From Zeimonas sp964481165 (GTDB lineage Bacteria > Pseudomonadota > Gammaproteobacteria > Burkholderiales > Burkholderiaceae_E), in assembly GCA_964481165.1 (NCBI GenBank), contig CAYZYC010000005.1, forward strand, positions 1 to 51,600: 51,600 nucleotides of DNA, in the 5' to 3' direction. Below, piece after piece: positions 6,507-15,467 of the stretch. A program made the position numbers and the translations under genes. Below the pieces are notes generated by a model. That model was not told the DNA's origin, did not search any database, and saw nothing but the letters and a program-made list of their open reading frames with translations. The first letter of the stretch is position 1. Each line of letters opens with the position of its first letter.

Positions 6507-7247
6507 TCAGCCACCGAGCTCGTCGGCGAGCGCCTGCGCCTCGCGAAAGTCGATACGGCCTTCGTACAGCGCACGGCCGAGGATCGCGCCCTCGACTCCC
6601 TCTTCCTCGATCTCGCACAGCCGCTCGACGTCCTCGATGCCGGCGAATCCGCCGGAGGCGATGACCGGGATCCGCAGGCCGCGCGCAAGGCGCAACGTGG
6701 CCTCGATGTTCACGCCGCTGAGCATTCCGTCGCGCCCGATGTCGGTGTAGACCACGGCCTCGACTCCGTATCCCTCGAACTTGCGCCCGAGGTCGAGCGC
6801 GTCGTGCCCGGTGAGCTTGCTCCAGCCGTCGGTGGCTACCTTCCCGTCCTTCGCGTCGAGGCCCACGATGATCTGCCCCGGGAACGCGCTGCACGCGTCG
6901 TGCAGGAAACCGGGGTTCTTCACGGCTGCGGTTCCGATGATCACGTAGCTGATGCCGTCGTCGAGATAACGCTCGATCGTGTCGAGGTCGCGGATTCCGC
7001 CGCCGACCTGCACGGGAATCGTGCTCCCTACCGCGTCGACGATCGCGCGAATCGCGGATTCGTTGCGCGGGCGCCCGGCGACCGCGCCGTTCAGGTCGAC
7101 CAGATGCATGCGGCGGGCGCCCTGCTCGACCCACTGGCGCGCGACCGCGGCCGGATCGTCGGAGAACACCGTTTCGTCGTTCATGTCTCCCTGTTTCAGC
7201 CGAACGCAGCGGCCGTCCTTCAGGTCGATCGCGGGGATGAGCAGCAT
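6507..7247 (-). CDS. hisA: Phosphoribosylformimino-AICAR ribotide isomerase HisA
   Basis: This is a 246-residue TIM-barrel enzyme catalysing the Amadori rearrangement ProFAR to PRFAR. The catalytic aspartates lie in MLLIPAIDLKDGRCVRLKQG and in YTDIGRDGMLSG. Phosphate-binding glycines are in VQVGGGIRD and VIASGGFAG. Length is normal and the ATG at 7247 gives the standard start. It is followed downstream by the unusual spacer and then hisF. Confidence 0.98.
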   Translation of the reverse strand: MLLIPAIDLKDGRCVRLKQGDMNDETVFSDDPAAVARQWVEQGARRMHLVDLNGAVAGRPRNESAIRAIVDAVGSTIPVQVGGGIRDLDTIERYLDDGISYVIIGTAAVKNPGFLHDACSAFPGQIIVGLDAKDGKVATDGWSKLTGHDALDLGRKFEGYGVEAVVYTDIGRDGMLSGVNIEATLRLARGLRIPVIASGGFAGIEDVERLCEIEEEGVEGAILGRALYEGRIDFREAQALADELGG

Positions 7248-7335
7248 CGGGATTACGGACTCGGTGGGCGGTGAAGGCTGGATGGATCGGCGGCGACACT
7301 CCGCGGCCGGGTTCGCGCGGCCGGGCAGATATCGC

Positions 7336-7962
7336 TCACGGTCGCCAGCGAACGAAATTCTCGTAGAGCTTCAGGCCGTTGACGGCACTCTTCTCCGGGT
7401 GGAACTGCGTCGCGAAAATGTTATCCCGCGACACTGCGCAGGTAAAGCGAAGGCCGTAGTCGGTCTCGCCTGCGATCAGCGATTCCTCGGCCGGCACGAC
7501 GTGGTAGCTGTGAACGAAGTAGAAATGGGCGCCGTCCGCGACTCCCGCCCACAGCGGATGCTCGCCGCGCTGCCAGACACGGTTCCAGCCCATGTGCGGC
7601 ACCTTCAGGCGCGCACCGGACGCCGATGCCGGAAGCCGTCGAACCTGCCCCGGCAACACCCCGAGTCCCGGCGTGTCGCCTTCGTCGCTGCGTTCGAACA
7701 GCATCTGCTCGCCGACGCACACGCCGAACAACGGCCTGCTGCGCGCGGCGCGCACGACCGACTCGCGCACGCGCGCCGCATCGAGCTGTCGCATGCAGTC
7801 GGGCATCGCGCCCTGTCCCGGAAAGACGACACGATCGGCGGCGTCGATCTCGGCCGCATTGTCGGTGACGATCACGCGCATTTTCGGAGCGACGTGCTCG
7901 AGCGCCTTCGCCACCGAGCGCAGGTTGCCCATCCCGTAGTCGACGACCGCGATCGAGCTCAC
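7336..7962 (-). CDS. hisH: Imidazole glycerol phosphate synthase glutaminase subunit HisH
   Basis: This is a 208-residue class I glutamine amidotransferase that feeds ammonia to HisF. The nucleophilic Cys lies in LFGVCVGEQMLF and the His/Glu pair in QFHPEKSAVNG. The N-terminus IAVVDYGMGNLRSV is canonical. The GTG at 7962 is the start that gives this N-terminus; no ATG in frame does. It lies 52 nt after hisB and 88 nt before hisA. Confidence 0.97.
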   Translation of the reverse strand: MSSIAVVDYGMGNLRSVAKALEHVAPKMRVIVTDNAAEIDAADRVVFPGQGAMPDCMRQLDAARVRESVVRAARSRPLFGVCVGEQMLFERSDEGDTPGLGVLPGQVRRLPASASGARLKVPHMGWNRVWQRGEHPLWAGVADGAHFYFVHSYHVVPAEESLIAGETDYGLRFTCAVSRDNIFATQFHPEKSAVNGLKLYENFVRWRP

Positions 7963-8014
7963 GCCCGCGTTCCTGTCGATCTTCGCCCGCGGGTGCCTTT
8001 CCGGGTCCCTCGCG

Positions 8015-8602
8015 TCAAAGCGCTTCCTTCGTCGAGGGAATGCGGCCGCGGCTTCGTTCGTCGGGTTCGATCGCCATGCGCAGCGCGCGCGCAAAGGCCT
8101 TGAACACCGTCTCGCACTGGTGGTGCGCGTTCTGTCCGCGCAGGTTGTCGACGTGCAGCGTGACCTGCGCGTGATTGACGAATCCGCGAAAGAACTCGGC
8201 GGCAAGGTCGACGTCGAAGCTGCCGATCATCGCGCGCGTGAACGGCACGTTCCAGTCGAGCCCGGGGCGCCCCGAGAAGTCGATGACGACGCGGCTCAGC
8301 GCCTCGTCGAGCGGGACGTACGCGTGGCCGTACCGGCGGATGCCCTTCTTGTCGCCGATCGCGCGCGCGACCGCCTGGCCGAGCGTGATGCCGATGTCCT
8401 CGACGGTGTGGTGCGCGTCGATGTGCAGGTCGCCGTGCGCCTCGACCTCGAGGTCGATCATCCCGTGCCGGGCGATCTGGTCGAGCATGTGGTCGAGGAA
8501 CGGTACGCCGCTGGCGAGCTTGCACTGCCCGGAGCCGTCGAGGTCGACGACGACGCGGATCCGCGTTTCGGCGGTGTTTCGGGAGACTTCGGCGCTACGC
8601 AT
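8015..8602 (-). CDS. hisB: Imidazoleglycerol-phosphate dehydratase HisB
   Basis: This 195-residue monofunctional dehydratase lacks the N-terminal histidinol-phosphatase domain of enterobacterial HisB. Metal-binding histidine motifs are DHMLDQIARHG, HIDAHHTVEDIGI and GQNAHHQCE, with the RYG and FFRGF family signatures between them. A separate histidinol-phosphate phosphatase is therefore needed; none is visible in this window. It starts 44 nt after the hisDC fusion. Confidence 0.98.
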   Translation of the reverse strand: MRSAEVSRNTAETRIRVVVDLDGSGQCKLASGVPFLDHMLDQIARHGMIDLEVEAHGDLHIDAHHTVEDIGITLGQAVARAIGDKKGIRRYGHAYVPLDEALSRVVIDFSGRPGLDWNVPFTRAMIGSFDVDLAAEFFRGFVNHAQVTLHVDNLRGQNAHHQCETVFKAFARALRMAIEPDERSRGRIPSTKEAL

Positions 8603-8646
8603 GTCGGTCCAGGAAGAATCCGCGTCGACGGCCCGACGCCCGGGTT

Positions 8647-11070
8647 CTACAGCGAATCGCGCAACGCCCCGAGCAGCAGACGGTTCTCTTCGCCGGTTCC
8701 GACCGTCAGCCTCAGGCAGTTGCGCAGCAGATCGTGCATTCTACCGACGTCCTTGATCAGCAGCCCGCGCTCGCGCAACGCGCGTTCGGTGCGTTCGCTG
8801 TCGGCCACGCGCACGAGCACGAAGTTCGCGCTCGATTCGAACACCTCGACCCCCGGCAGGTCGCGCAGCGCCGCCGACAGCCGCTCGCGATCGGCACGCA
8901 GCTTCGCGGCCTGGACGTCGAGCACCTCGAGGTGCTCGAGCGCGAAACAGGCAGCCTCGTCGGTCAGCACGTTGACGTTGTACGGCGGGCGCACTTTCTC
9001 GAACTGCGCGGTCCAGCGCGGCGCGGCGACCAGGTACCCGAGGCGCAGCCCGGCGAGTCCGAGCTTCGATACGGTGCGCAGTACGGCAAGGTTCGCGTGC
9101 GCGGGCAACCGGGGCATCCAGCTCTCGAGCGCGAACGGCTGATAGGCCTCGTCGACGACGACCAGCCCCGGCGCCGCTTCGAGCACCGACTCGATCGCCG
9201 CGTCGTCGAAACGATTTCCGGTGGGGTTGTTCGGATACGCGAGCCAGACGACGGCCGGGCGATGTTCGGCGATCGCATCGAGCATCGCCGGCAGGTCGAG
9301 CGAGAAGTCGCTGCGCAACGCGACGCCGACGAAGCGGCTGCCTGCGAGCGTGGCGGACAGCTCGTACATGACGAACGACGGCTGCGGAGCCAGGTGCGTC
9401 GCACCCGGCCGCGCGGTGGCCACGGCGATCATCGAGATCAGTTCGTCGGAACCGTTGCCGAGCACGACGTCGAAGCCGTCGGGCACCGCGAACGACGACC
9501 GGATCGCCGCCTTCAGGCGGTCGTGTCCCGGGGCGGGATACCGGTTGATCGGCACGTTGGCCAGGCGCCGGCCGAGTTCTCCACGCAGCGACTGCGGCAG
9601 GCGGTACGGGTTTTCCATCGCGTCGAGTTTCACGAGCCCCGACGACTCGAGTACCCGATAGCCGGTCATCGCGACGATCTCGGGGCGAACCGGATCGACG
9701 TACCGGCTCTCGTCGCCGGCCGCGGGTTCGTCGTCGCGCGTCGCCGGAGCCTCGGCGTGCAACGCGGACGCGTCGATGCGCATCGACGCACTCGTCGCGT
9801 GCGCCTGCAACCCCTCGCCGCGCGCCAGCGTCGCGGCGACCTCGCCCAGCGTCGACGCGCCGGCGCGCGAAACCTCGATCACGCTCGTGCGCTTCTGGAA
9901 GTCGTAGACACCCAGCGGCGACGAAAACCGCGCGGTGCGCATCGTCGGCAGCACGTGGTTCGGCCCCGCGCAGTAATCGCCGATCGCCTCCGAGCTCCAC
10001 GGCCCGAGGAACAGCGCGCCGGCGTGGCGGATGCGCGCGGCCCATTGCTCCGGGTCGCGCGCCGAGATCTCGACGTGCTCGGCTGCGATGTCGTTGGCGA
10101 TGTCGCACGCTTCTTCCATGCTGCGCACGACGACGAGGGCACCGCGGCCTTCGAGCGAGCGGGAGATCGTTTCGCTGCGCTCCATCTGCGGGAGCAGCCT
10201 GGCGATCGACGCGGCAACGAGATCGACGTACGCGGGGTCGGGCGCGAGCAGGATCGATTGCGCGAGTTCGTCGTGTTCGGCCTGCGAGAACAGGTCCATC
10301 GCCACCCAGTCGGGATCGGTGGTCCCGTCGCACAGCACGAGGATCTCCGACGGCCCGGCGATCATGTCGATGCCCACGGTGCCGAACACCCGGCGCTTGG
10401 CCTCGGCGACGTACGCGTTTCCCGGTCCGACGATCTTGTCGACGCCGGGTATCGTCTTCGTTCCGAATGCGAGCGCGGCGACGGCCTGCGCGCCGCCGAT
10501 CGTGAAGACCCGGTCGACGCCGGCGATGCACGCGGCCGCGAGCACCATCGTGTTGCGCACGCCGTCGGGCGTCGGGACGACCATCACGAGTTCGCGAACG
10601 CCCGCGACGCGCGCCGGCAACGCGTTCATCAGCACCGACGACGGGTACGCGGCCTTTCCGCCGGGCACGTACAGGCCGACCCGGTCCAGTGCGCTGACCT
10701 TCTGCCCGAGCCGCGTGCCGTCGGGTTCGACGAACGACCAGGATTGCGCGAGCTGGTGTTCGTGATAGCGGCGCACACGCGACGCGGCGGTCTGCAGCGC
10801 GTCGCGTTCCCGTGGCGCCAGCGCGTCCAGCGCGCGCTGCATTTCGATGCGCGGCAATTCGAGTGCGGACGGATCGGCGACTTCGAGCCGGTCGAAACGG
10901 CGCGTGTACTCGAGCAGCGCGTCGTCTCCGCGCGCGCGCACGTCGCGCACGATCCCGGCGACCGTGCGCTCGATCGACTCGTCCTGTGCCGCCTCGAAGG
11001 CGCGTATCGCGGCGAGCCGTCGCGCGAAATCCGGATCGCGGCTGTCGAGCCGGGCGATCGACACGGTCAT
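8647..11070 (-). CDS. hisD-hisC: Bifunctional histidinol dehydrogenase / histidinol-phosphate aminotransferase (HisD-HisC fusion)
   Basis: One open frame of 807 codons carries two complete enzymes. Residues 1 to about 435 are HisD: Gln263 and His266 (SQAEHDE) and the downstream Asp and His are zinc ligands, and Glu331-His332 (AAEHVEIS) is the catalytic pair. Residues about 460-807 are the PLP-dependent aminotransferase HisC, with YPNNPTGN, VVDEAYQPF and the cofactor lysine Lys669 in TVSKLGLAG. A linker of about 30 residues rich in Ala, Glu and Asp (430-460) joins them. I read the join codon by codon and saw no stop. The start ATG overlaps the hisG stop (ATGA). The enzymes catalyse non-consecutive steps (HisC before the phosphatase, HisD last). 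An internal in-frame restart near 9783 or 9669 cannot be excluded. Confidence 0.9.
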   Translation of the reverse strand: MTVSIARLDSRDPDFARRLAAIRAFEAAQDESIERTVAGIVRDVRARGDDALLEYTRRFDRLEVADPSALELPRIEMQRALDALAPRERDALQTAASRVRRYHEHQLAQSWSFVEPDGTRLGQKVSALDRVGLYVPGGKAAYPSSVLMNALPARVAGVRELVMVVPTPDGVRNTMVLAAACIAGVDRVFTIGGAQAVAALAFGTKTIPGVDKIVGPGNAYVAEAKRRVFGTVGIDMIAGPSEILVLCDGTTDPDWVAMDLFSQAEHDELAQSILLAPDPAYVDLVAASIARLLPQMERSETISRSLEGRGALVVVRSMEEACDIANDIAAEHVEISARDPEQWAARIRHAGALFLGPWSSEAIGDYCAGPNHVLPTMRTARFSSPLGVYDFQKRTSVIEVSRAGASTLGEVAATLARGEGLQAHATSASMRIDASALHAEAPATRDDEPAAGDESRYVDPVRPEIVAMTGYRVLESSGLVKLDAMENPYRLPQSLRGELGRRLANVPINRYPAPGHDRLKAAIRSSFAVPDGFDVVLGNGSDELISMIAVATARPGATHLAPQPSFVMYELSATLAGSRFVGVALRSDFSLDLPAMLDAIAEHRPAVVWLAYPNNPTGNRFDDAAIESVLEAAPGLVVVDEAYQPFALESWMPRLPAHANLAVLRTVSKLGLAGLRLGYLVAAPRWTAQFEKVRPPYNVNVLTDEAACFALEHLEVLDVQAAKLRADRERLSAALRDLPGVEVFESSANFVLVRVADSERTERALRERGLLIKDVGRMHDLLRNCLRLTVGTGEENRLLLGALRDSL

Positions 11071-11765
11071 CGCACGCTCCGCGCGGCGCCCGCGCGACCT
11101 GCATCGTCCGGGGCGGCCGCCTGCGAGCCACCGCCGGCGGCCCGCGCGAGCGCTTCGAGCAGCGGTTCGAGCCGGTCGGCGCGCGTCTTCAGCGACGCCT
11201 GGTTGACGATGAGCCGCGCCGAGATCGGCATGATCTCCTCGACTTCGGCGAGGTGGTTCGCGCGCAGCGTGCCGCCCGAACTGACGAGGTCGACGATCGC
11301 ATCGGCGAGCCCGACCAGCGGCGCCAGTTCCATCGATCCGTAGAGCTTGATCGGATCGACGTGCACGCCCTTGGCGGCGAAGTGTTCGCGCGTCGTCTTC
11401 ATGTACTTCGTCGCGACGCGCAGCCTGGCGCCGCGGCGTACCGCGCGGGCGTAGTCGAAGCCCTCCGGCGCCGCGACGCACAGCCGGCACTTCGCGATGC
11501 CCAGGTCGATCGGCTGGTACAGCCCGTCGCCGCCGTGCTCGAGCAGCACGTCCTTTCCGGCGACTCCCAGGTCGGCAGCCCCGTACTGGACGTAGGTCGG
11601 CACGTCGGACGCACGCACGATGATCAGTCGAAGCTGCGGATCGGCCGTGGGAAGGATCAGCTTGCGCGAACCGTTGGCCGAGGCTTCCAGCGCAATGCCG
11701 GCCGCCTCGAGGAGCGGCGCGGTTTCGTCGAAGATCCGACCCTTGGACAGCGCCAGCGTGATCAT
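11067..11765 (-). CDS. hisG: ATP phosphoribosyltransferase, short form (HisG-S)
   Basis: This is a 232-residue catalytic subunit of the first committed enzyme of histidine synthesis. It opens ITLALSKGRIFDET and has GVAGKDVLLEHG and the PRPP-binding segment VDLVSSGGTLRANHL. It lacks the C-terminal regulatory domain of long HisG. Short HisG proteins need the HisS-like regulatory partner HisZ, which is not in this window. The last 20 or so residues are an Ala/Gly-rich tail. The start at 11765 overlaps the murA stop, and the end overlaps hisDC. Confidence 0.97.
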   Translation of the reverse strand: MITLALSKGRIFDETAPLLEAAGIALEASANGSRKLILPTADPQLRLIIVRASDVPTYVQYGAADLGVAGKDVLLEHGGDGLYQPIDLGIAKCRLCVAAPEGFDYARAVRRGARLRVATKYMKTTREHFAAKGVHVDPIKLYGSMELAPLVGLADAIVDLVSSGGTLRANHLAEVEEIMPISARLIVNQASLKTRADRLEPLLEALARAAGGGSQAAAPDDAGRAGAARSVR

Positions 11766-13126
11766 CGGGCGATCCCGCCGGCAACCACGGGGGCGTCGGC
11801 CAGGGCGACGACATCGCCGACAGGCGCCGCGTCGGGCGCCGGCCGCTGCACGGCTGTGCCGGCGCCGATGCGCTCGATGCGTGCGCCGAGTGCGGACAGT
11901 CGCGTTTCCATGCGTTCGTAGCCCCGGTCGAGATGGTAGATGCGGTCGATGATCGTCTCGCCGTCGGCGACGAGCCCGGCGATGACCAGTCCCGCCGAGG
12001 CGCGCAGGTCGGTAGCCATCACCTTCGCCCCGGAAAGCGCAGCGGCGCCGCGCACGACCGCCGTGTTTCCTTCGACCGCGATGTCGGCGCCGAGCCGCTG
12101 CAATTCGAGCACGTGCATGAAGCGGTTCTCGAAGATCGTTTCGGTGACGACTCCGGTTCCTTCGGCCACGCAATTCATCGCCATGAACTGCGCCTGCATG
12201 TCGGTGGCGAATGCAGGATACGGCGCCGTGCGCACGTCGACGGCGCGCGCGCGCCCCGGCATCGACAGGCGGATCCAGTCGTCGCCGCAGTCGATCCGCG
12301 CGCCGGCCTCGCGCAGCTTGTCGAGCGTGGCATCCATCGTCGCGGGCTGCGCGCTTCGCAGCGTCAGTTCACCGCCCGCCGCCGCGACCGCGCACAGGAA
12401 GGTGCCCGCCTCGATCCGGTCGGCCATCACGCGATGCGCGCCGCCGTGCAGGCGCTCGACGCCATGCACGACGATGCGGTCGGTGCCCGCGCCGTGGATC
12501 GATGCGCCCATCGCGACCAGCGCCGCCGCGAGATCGACGACCTCGGGCTCGCGGGCCGCGTTCTCGATCACCGTTTCGCCATCGGCGAGCGTCGCCGCCA
12601 TCATCAGGTTCTCGGTGCCGGTCACCGTGACCATGTCCGTGAGGATCCGCGCGCCTTTCAGGCGCCCCGCCTTCGCGACGACGTAGCCGTGCTCGATCGA
12701 GATCTGTGCACCCATCGCCTGCAGGCCCTTCAGGTGCTGGTCGACCGGCCGCTGGCCGATCGCGCACCCCCCGGGCAGCGAGACACGCGCCTCGCCGAAG
12801 CGCGCAAGCAGCGGACCGAGCACGAGAATCGACGCGCGCATCGTCTTCACGAGCTCGTACGGTGCCTCGAGCGAATCGATCTTCGATGCGTCGATCCAGA
12901 CCCTGTGCGCGTCGCGCTCGACGGCCGCCCCCAGCCTGCGCAGCAACCGCACCGCGGTCGCGACGTCGTGCAACTGCGGGACGTTGTCGATCTGCAGCGC
13001 GTCGGGCGCGAGCAGCGCCGCGCAGACGATCGGCAGCGCGGCGTTCTTGGCGCCCGACACCGCCACCTCCCCGCGCAGGGGTCGGCCGCCCTCGATTCTC
13101 AACTTGTCCATGATTGCCGCCGGCAT
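11762..13126 (-). CDS. murA: UDP-N-acetylglucosamine 1-carboxyvinyltransferase MurA
   Basis: This 454-residue enzyme transfers enolpyruvate from PEP to UDP-GlcNAc, the first committed step of peptidoglycan synthesis. The substrate-binding lysine lies in VSGAKNAALPI, and the active-site Cys in LPGGCAIGQRPVDQHL, so the fosfomycin-reactive cysteine is retained. The ATG at 13126 has GGAGAG about 6 nt upstream; an ATG five codons later gives the commoner MDKLRI opening. The C-terminal 25 residues are an extra Ala/Val-rich tail. It overlaps hisG by 4 nt. Confidence 0.98.
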   Translation of the reverse strand: MPAAIMDKLRIEGGRPLRGEVAVSGAKNAALPIVCAALLAPDALQIDNVPQLHDVATAVRLLRRLGAAVERDAHRVWIDASKIDSLEAPYELVKTMRASILVLGPLLARFGEARVSLPGGCAIGQRPVDQHLKGLQAMGAQISIEHGYVVAKAGRLKGARILTDMVTVTGTENLMMAATLADGETVIENAAREPEVVDLAAALVAMGASIHGAGTDRIVVHGVERLHGGAHRVMADRIEAGTFLCAVAAAGGELTLRSAQPATMDATLDKLREAGARIDCGDDWIRLSMPGRARAVDVRTAPYPAFATDMQAQFMAMNCVAEGTGVVTETIFENRFMHVLELQRLGADIAVEGNTAVVRGAAALSGAKVMATDLRASAGLVIAGLVADGETIIDRIYHLDRGYERMETRLSALGARIERIGAGTAVQRPAPDAAPVGDVVALADAPVVAGGIAR

Positions 13127-13158
13127 GCGCGCTCTCCGTCACCGGGAGCGCGCGCGTG

Positions 13159-13398
13159 TCACTGAAGTGCCGCCCACTCCTCGGGAGTCAGGGTGTTCAT
13201 CGACAGCGCGTGCACTTCTTCGCGCATGCGGTCGCCGAGCGCGCGGTACACGAGCTGATGCCGCTGCACCTGCCGCTTCCCCTCGAAGGACTTCGACACG
13301 ATGATCGCCTGGAAGTGCCGGCCGTCGCCGTCGACTTCCAGGTGCTCGCAATCGAGCCCGGCGGCGATGTAGCTGCGAACATTCTCGGGTGTGACCAT
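13159..13398 (-). CDS. ibaG: BolA-family protein, IbaG/YrbA type
   Basis: This is a 79-residue BolA-like protein, with the core HLEVDGDGRHFQAIIVSKSFEGKR cut by the class-defining conserved His and the loop RHQLVYRALGDRM. BolA proteins partner with monothiol glutaredoxins in iron-sulfur trafficking. The position between an mla/ABC block and murA is the same as that of ibaG (yrbA) in E. coli, which decides the subtype. The ATG at 13398 gives MVTPENVRSYI. Confidence 0.93.
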   Translation of the reverse strand: MVTPENVRSYIAAGLDCEHLEVDGDGRHFQAIIVSKSFEGKRQVQRHQLVYRALGDRMREEVHALSMNTLTPEEWAALQ

Positions 13399-13436
13399 GG
13401 CGAAATCCGGATCGAACTCGGTTGAATCGGGGCGCG

Positions 13437-14228
13437 TCACTGGCGAAGCCGGTATCCGCTGCGCAGCAGGCGCATCGCGAGCGTCGAAACGAGCGCCAGC
13501 GTCGCCGCGACGACGATGAAGCTGATGCCGGGGTCTACGTCGGAGACGCCGAAGAAACCGTAGCGGAAACCGTCGACCATGTAGAAGAACGGGTTCAGAT
13601 GCGACAGCTTCTGCCAGAACCCCGGCAGCGAATTCACCGAGTAGAACACGCCCGAGAGGAACGTGGCCGGCATGATGATGAAGTTCTGGAATGCTGCGAT
13701 CTGGTCGAACTTCTCGGCCCAGATTCCGGCGACGAGGCCCATTGTACCGAGAATCGCGCTGCCCAGAAGCGCGAACGCGAGGATCCACGGCAACGAGTGC
13801 AGCGACAGGCTGGCGAACCACAGCGTCACGGCGAACACGCCGAGCCCGACGACCAGGCCGCGCACCATCGCCGCGAGCACGTATGCCGAATACAGTTCCA
13901 GGTGCGACATCGGGGTCAGCAGCACGAACACCATGTTGCCGGTGATCTTGCTCTGGATCAGCGAAGACGAGCTGTTCGCGAACGAGTTCTGCAGTACCGC
14001 CATCATCACCAGCCCCGGCAGCAGGAACGACGTGTAGCGCACCTCGCCGAACACCTGCACGCGATCCTCGAGGACGTGCGAAAAGATCAGCAGGTACAGC
14101 ATCGACGTGACCACCGGCGCCAGGATCGTCTGGAAGCCGACCTTGTAGAAGCGCAGCAGCTCCTTCTCGAACAGCGTCGCGAAGCCCTGCACCGAGAAGC
14201 GCGCGCCGCCGGGCGGCGAGGCGGCCAT
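13437..14228 (-). CDS. ABC-2 type exporter, permease subunit
   Basis: This 263-residue inner-membrane permease has six hydrophobic segments and the ABC-2 family pattern (KITGNMVFVLLTPMSHLE; ATFLSGVFYSVNSLPGFW). It belongs to the YadH/NodJ-like group. It starts at the TGATG junction with the ATPase gene, so the two form one transporter. The substrate is unknown. In relatives the pair also lies between mlaB and ibaG, suggesting an envelope role, which is inference. Confidence 0.9.
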   Translation of the reverse strand: MAASPPGGARFSVQGFATLFEKELLRFYKVGFQTILAPVVTSMLYLLIFSHVLEDRVQVFGEVRYTSFLLPGLVMMAVLQNSFANSSSSLIQSKITGNMVFVLLTPMSHLELYSAYVLAAMVRGLVVGLGVFAVTLWFASLSLHSLPWILAFALLGSAILGTMGLVAGIWAEKFDQIAAFQNFIIMPATFLSGVFYSVNSLPGFWQKLSHLNPFFYMVDGFRYGFFGVSDVDPGISFIVVAATLALVSTLAMRLLRSGYRLRQ

Positions 14229-15181
14229 CAGCGTGTCTCCTTCATGACCTGCACGAAGACTTCCTCGAGATCGGTGCGCTGCAGGTCCATCTCCTCGATC
14301 CGGCATCCGTTCTCGCGCAGCCTGGCCAGCACCGGTTCGACGTGGTCGTAGTCGTCGATGCGAAGCGTCACGAGCGAAACGCCGTCGCCGCCATGCGGTT
14401 CGCGCGCCTCGTCGGTCTCGCGGGGCTCGCGCGAATCGGCGACGCGCAGCGGCTCGAGCATTGCGGGCATCGGCGCACCCGACAGACGCAGCTGCAGCCG
14501 CGCTCCCGCGAAACGGCGCAGCAGCGAATCGGTGCGGTCGAGCGCCACCAGCGATCCCTGCTTGAGCATCGCGATGCGACCGCACAGCTCCTGCGCCTCC
14601 TCGAGGTAGTGCGTCGTCAGCACGATCGTGTGCCCGCTCGCGTTCAGCCGGCGGACGAACTGCCACAGCCCCTGGCGCAGTTCGACGTCGACTCCCGCGG
14701 TCGGCTCGTCGAGCACGATCACCGGCGGACGGTGGACGAGCGCCTGTGCGACGAGCACGCGCCGCTTCATCCCTCCCGAGAGCGCGCGCATGTTCTCGTC
14801 GGCCTTCGAGCGCAGGTCGAGGTTCTCGAGGATCTCGTCGATCCAGTCGTCGTTGCGCCGGATCCCGTAATAGCCGGAACTGATCCGCAGCGTCTCGCGC
14901 ACCGTGAAGAACGGATCGAAGACGAGTTCCTGCGGAACCACGCCGAGCGAACGGCGCGCGGCACGGAAGTCGTCGACGACGTCGTGCCCCATGACCTCGA
15001 CCGTGCCGGCACTCGCGCGGCTCAATCCGGCGATCACCGATATCAGCGAGGTCTTCCCGGCGCCGTTGGGCCCGAGCAGCCCGAAGAACTCGCCCTGCTC
15101 GATCGACAGCGAGACGCCGCGCAATGCCTCGAAGGCGCCGTAGCGCTTGACTACGCCGCGGACGTCGATCGCGGGGTTCAT
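14228..15181 (-). CDS. ABC-2 type exporter, ATP-binding subunit
   Basis: This 317-residue ATPase (YadG/NodI-like) has Walker A GPNGAGKTS, signature LSGGMKRR, Walker B VIVLDEPTAGVD and the switch His in TTHYLEEAQ. The C-terminal 90 residues beyond the nucleotide-binding domain end in DLEEVFVQVMKETR, as in this subfamily. A Glu/Arg-rich insert (ADSREPRETDEAREPHGG) sits in that extension. The start overlaps the mlaB stop by 4 nt, and the next gene is its permease. Confidence 0.93.
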   Translation of the reverse strand: MNPAIDVRGVVKRYGAFEALRGVSLSIEQGEFFGLLGPNGAGKTSLISVIAGLSRASAGTVEVMGHDVVDDFRAARRSLGVVPQELVFDPFFTVRETLRISSGYYGIRRNDDWIDEILENLDLRSKADENMRALSGGMKRRVLVAQALVHRPPVIVLDEPTAGVDVELRQGLWQFVRRLNASGHTIVLTTHYLEEAQELCGRIAMLKQGSLVALDRTDSLLRRFAGARLQLRLSGAPMPAMLEPLRVADSREPRETDEAREPHGGDGVSLVTLRIDDYDHVEPVLARLRENGCRIEEMDLQRTDLEEVFVQVMKETR

Positions 15182-15456
15182 CGGGCGCCGAAAAGCAGCG
15201 CGTCGATTCCGTACAGCCCGGCGAGCTTGCGCAGGTTCGCCGAAGCGCCGACGAACGTGCAGCGACGACCGAGCGCCCGCGCCTGCCGCGAGAGTTCCAC
15301 GAGCACGGCGAGCAGCGACGAATCGAAGCTCTCGCACGCCGAGACGTCGAATCGCGGCTCGGGCGCCTGCAGCGCCGGGCGCGCCGCTTCGAGCACGTCC
15401 TGCGCGTCGCCGAAGCGAACCTGGCGCGGGAACCGATACGCCGCGTTTTCGTTCAT
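15178..15456 (-). CDS. mlaB: STAS-domain protein MlaB
   Basis: This 92-residue cytoplasmic STAS-domain protein is the regulatory partner of the MlaFE ATPase-permease. The core FDVSACESFDSSLLAVLVELS is the phosphorylatable-Ser-like loop of the fold, followed by CTFVGASANLRKLAGLYGI. I used the ATG at 15456; an in-frame GTG at 15465 is close to the mlaC stop. It is the last of the six mla genes in this order. Confidence 0.88.
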   Translation of the reverse strand: MNENAAYRFPRQVRFGDAQDVLEAARPALQAPEPRFDVSACESFDSSLLAVLVELSRQARALGRRCTFVGASANLRKLAGLYGIDALLFGAR

Positions 15457-15467
15457 CGCGCTCACGC

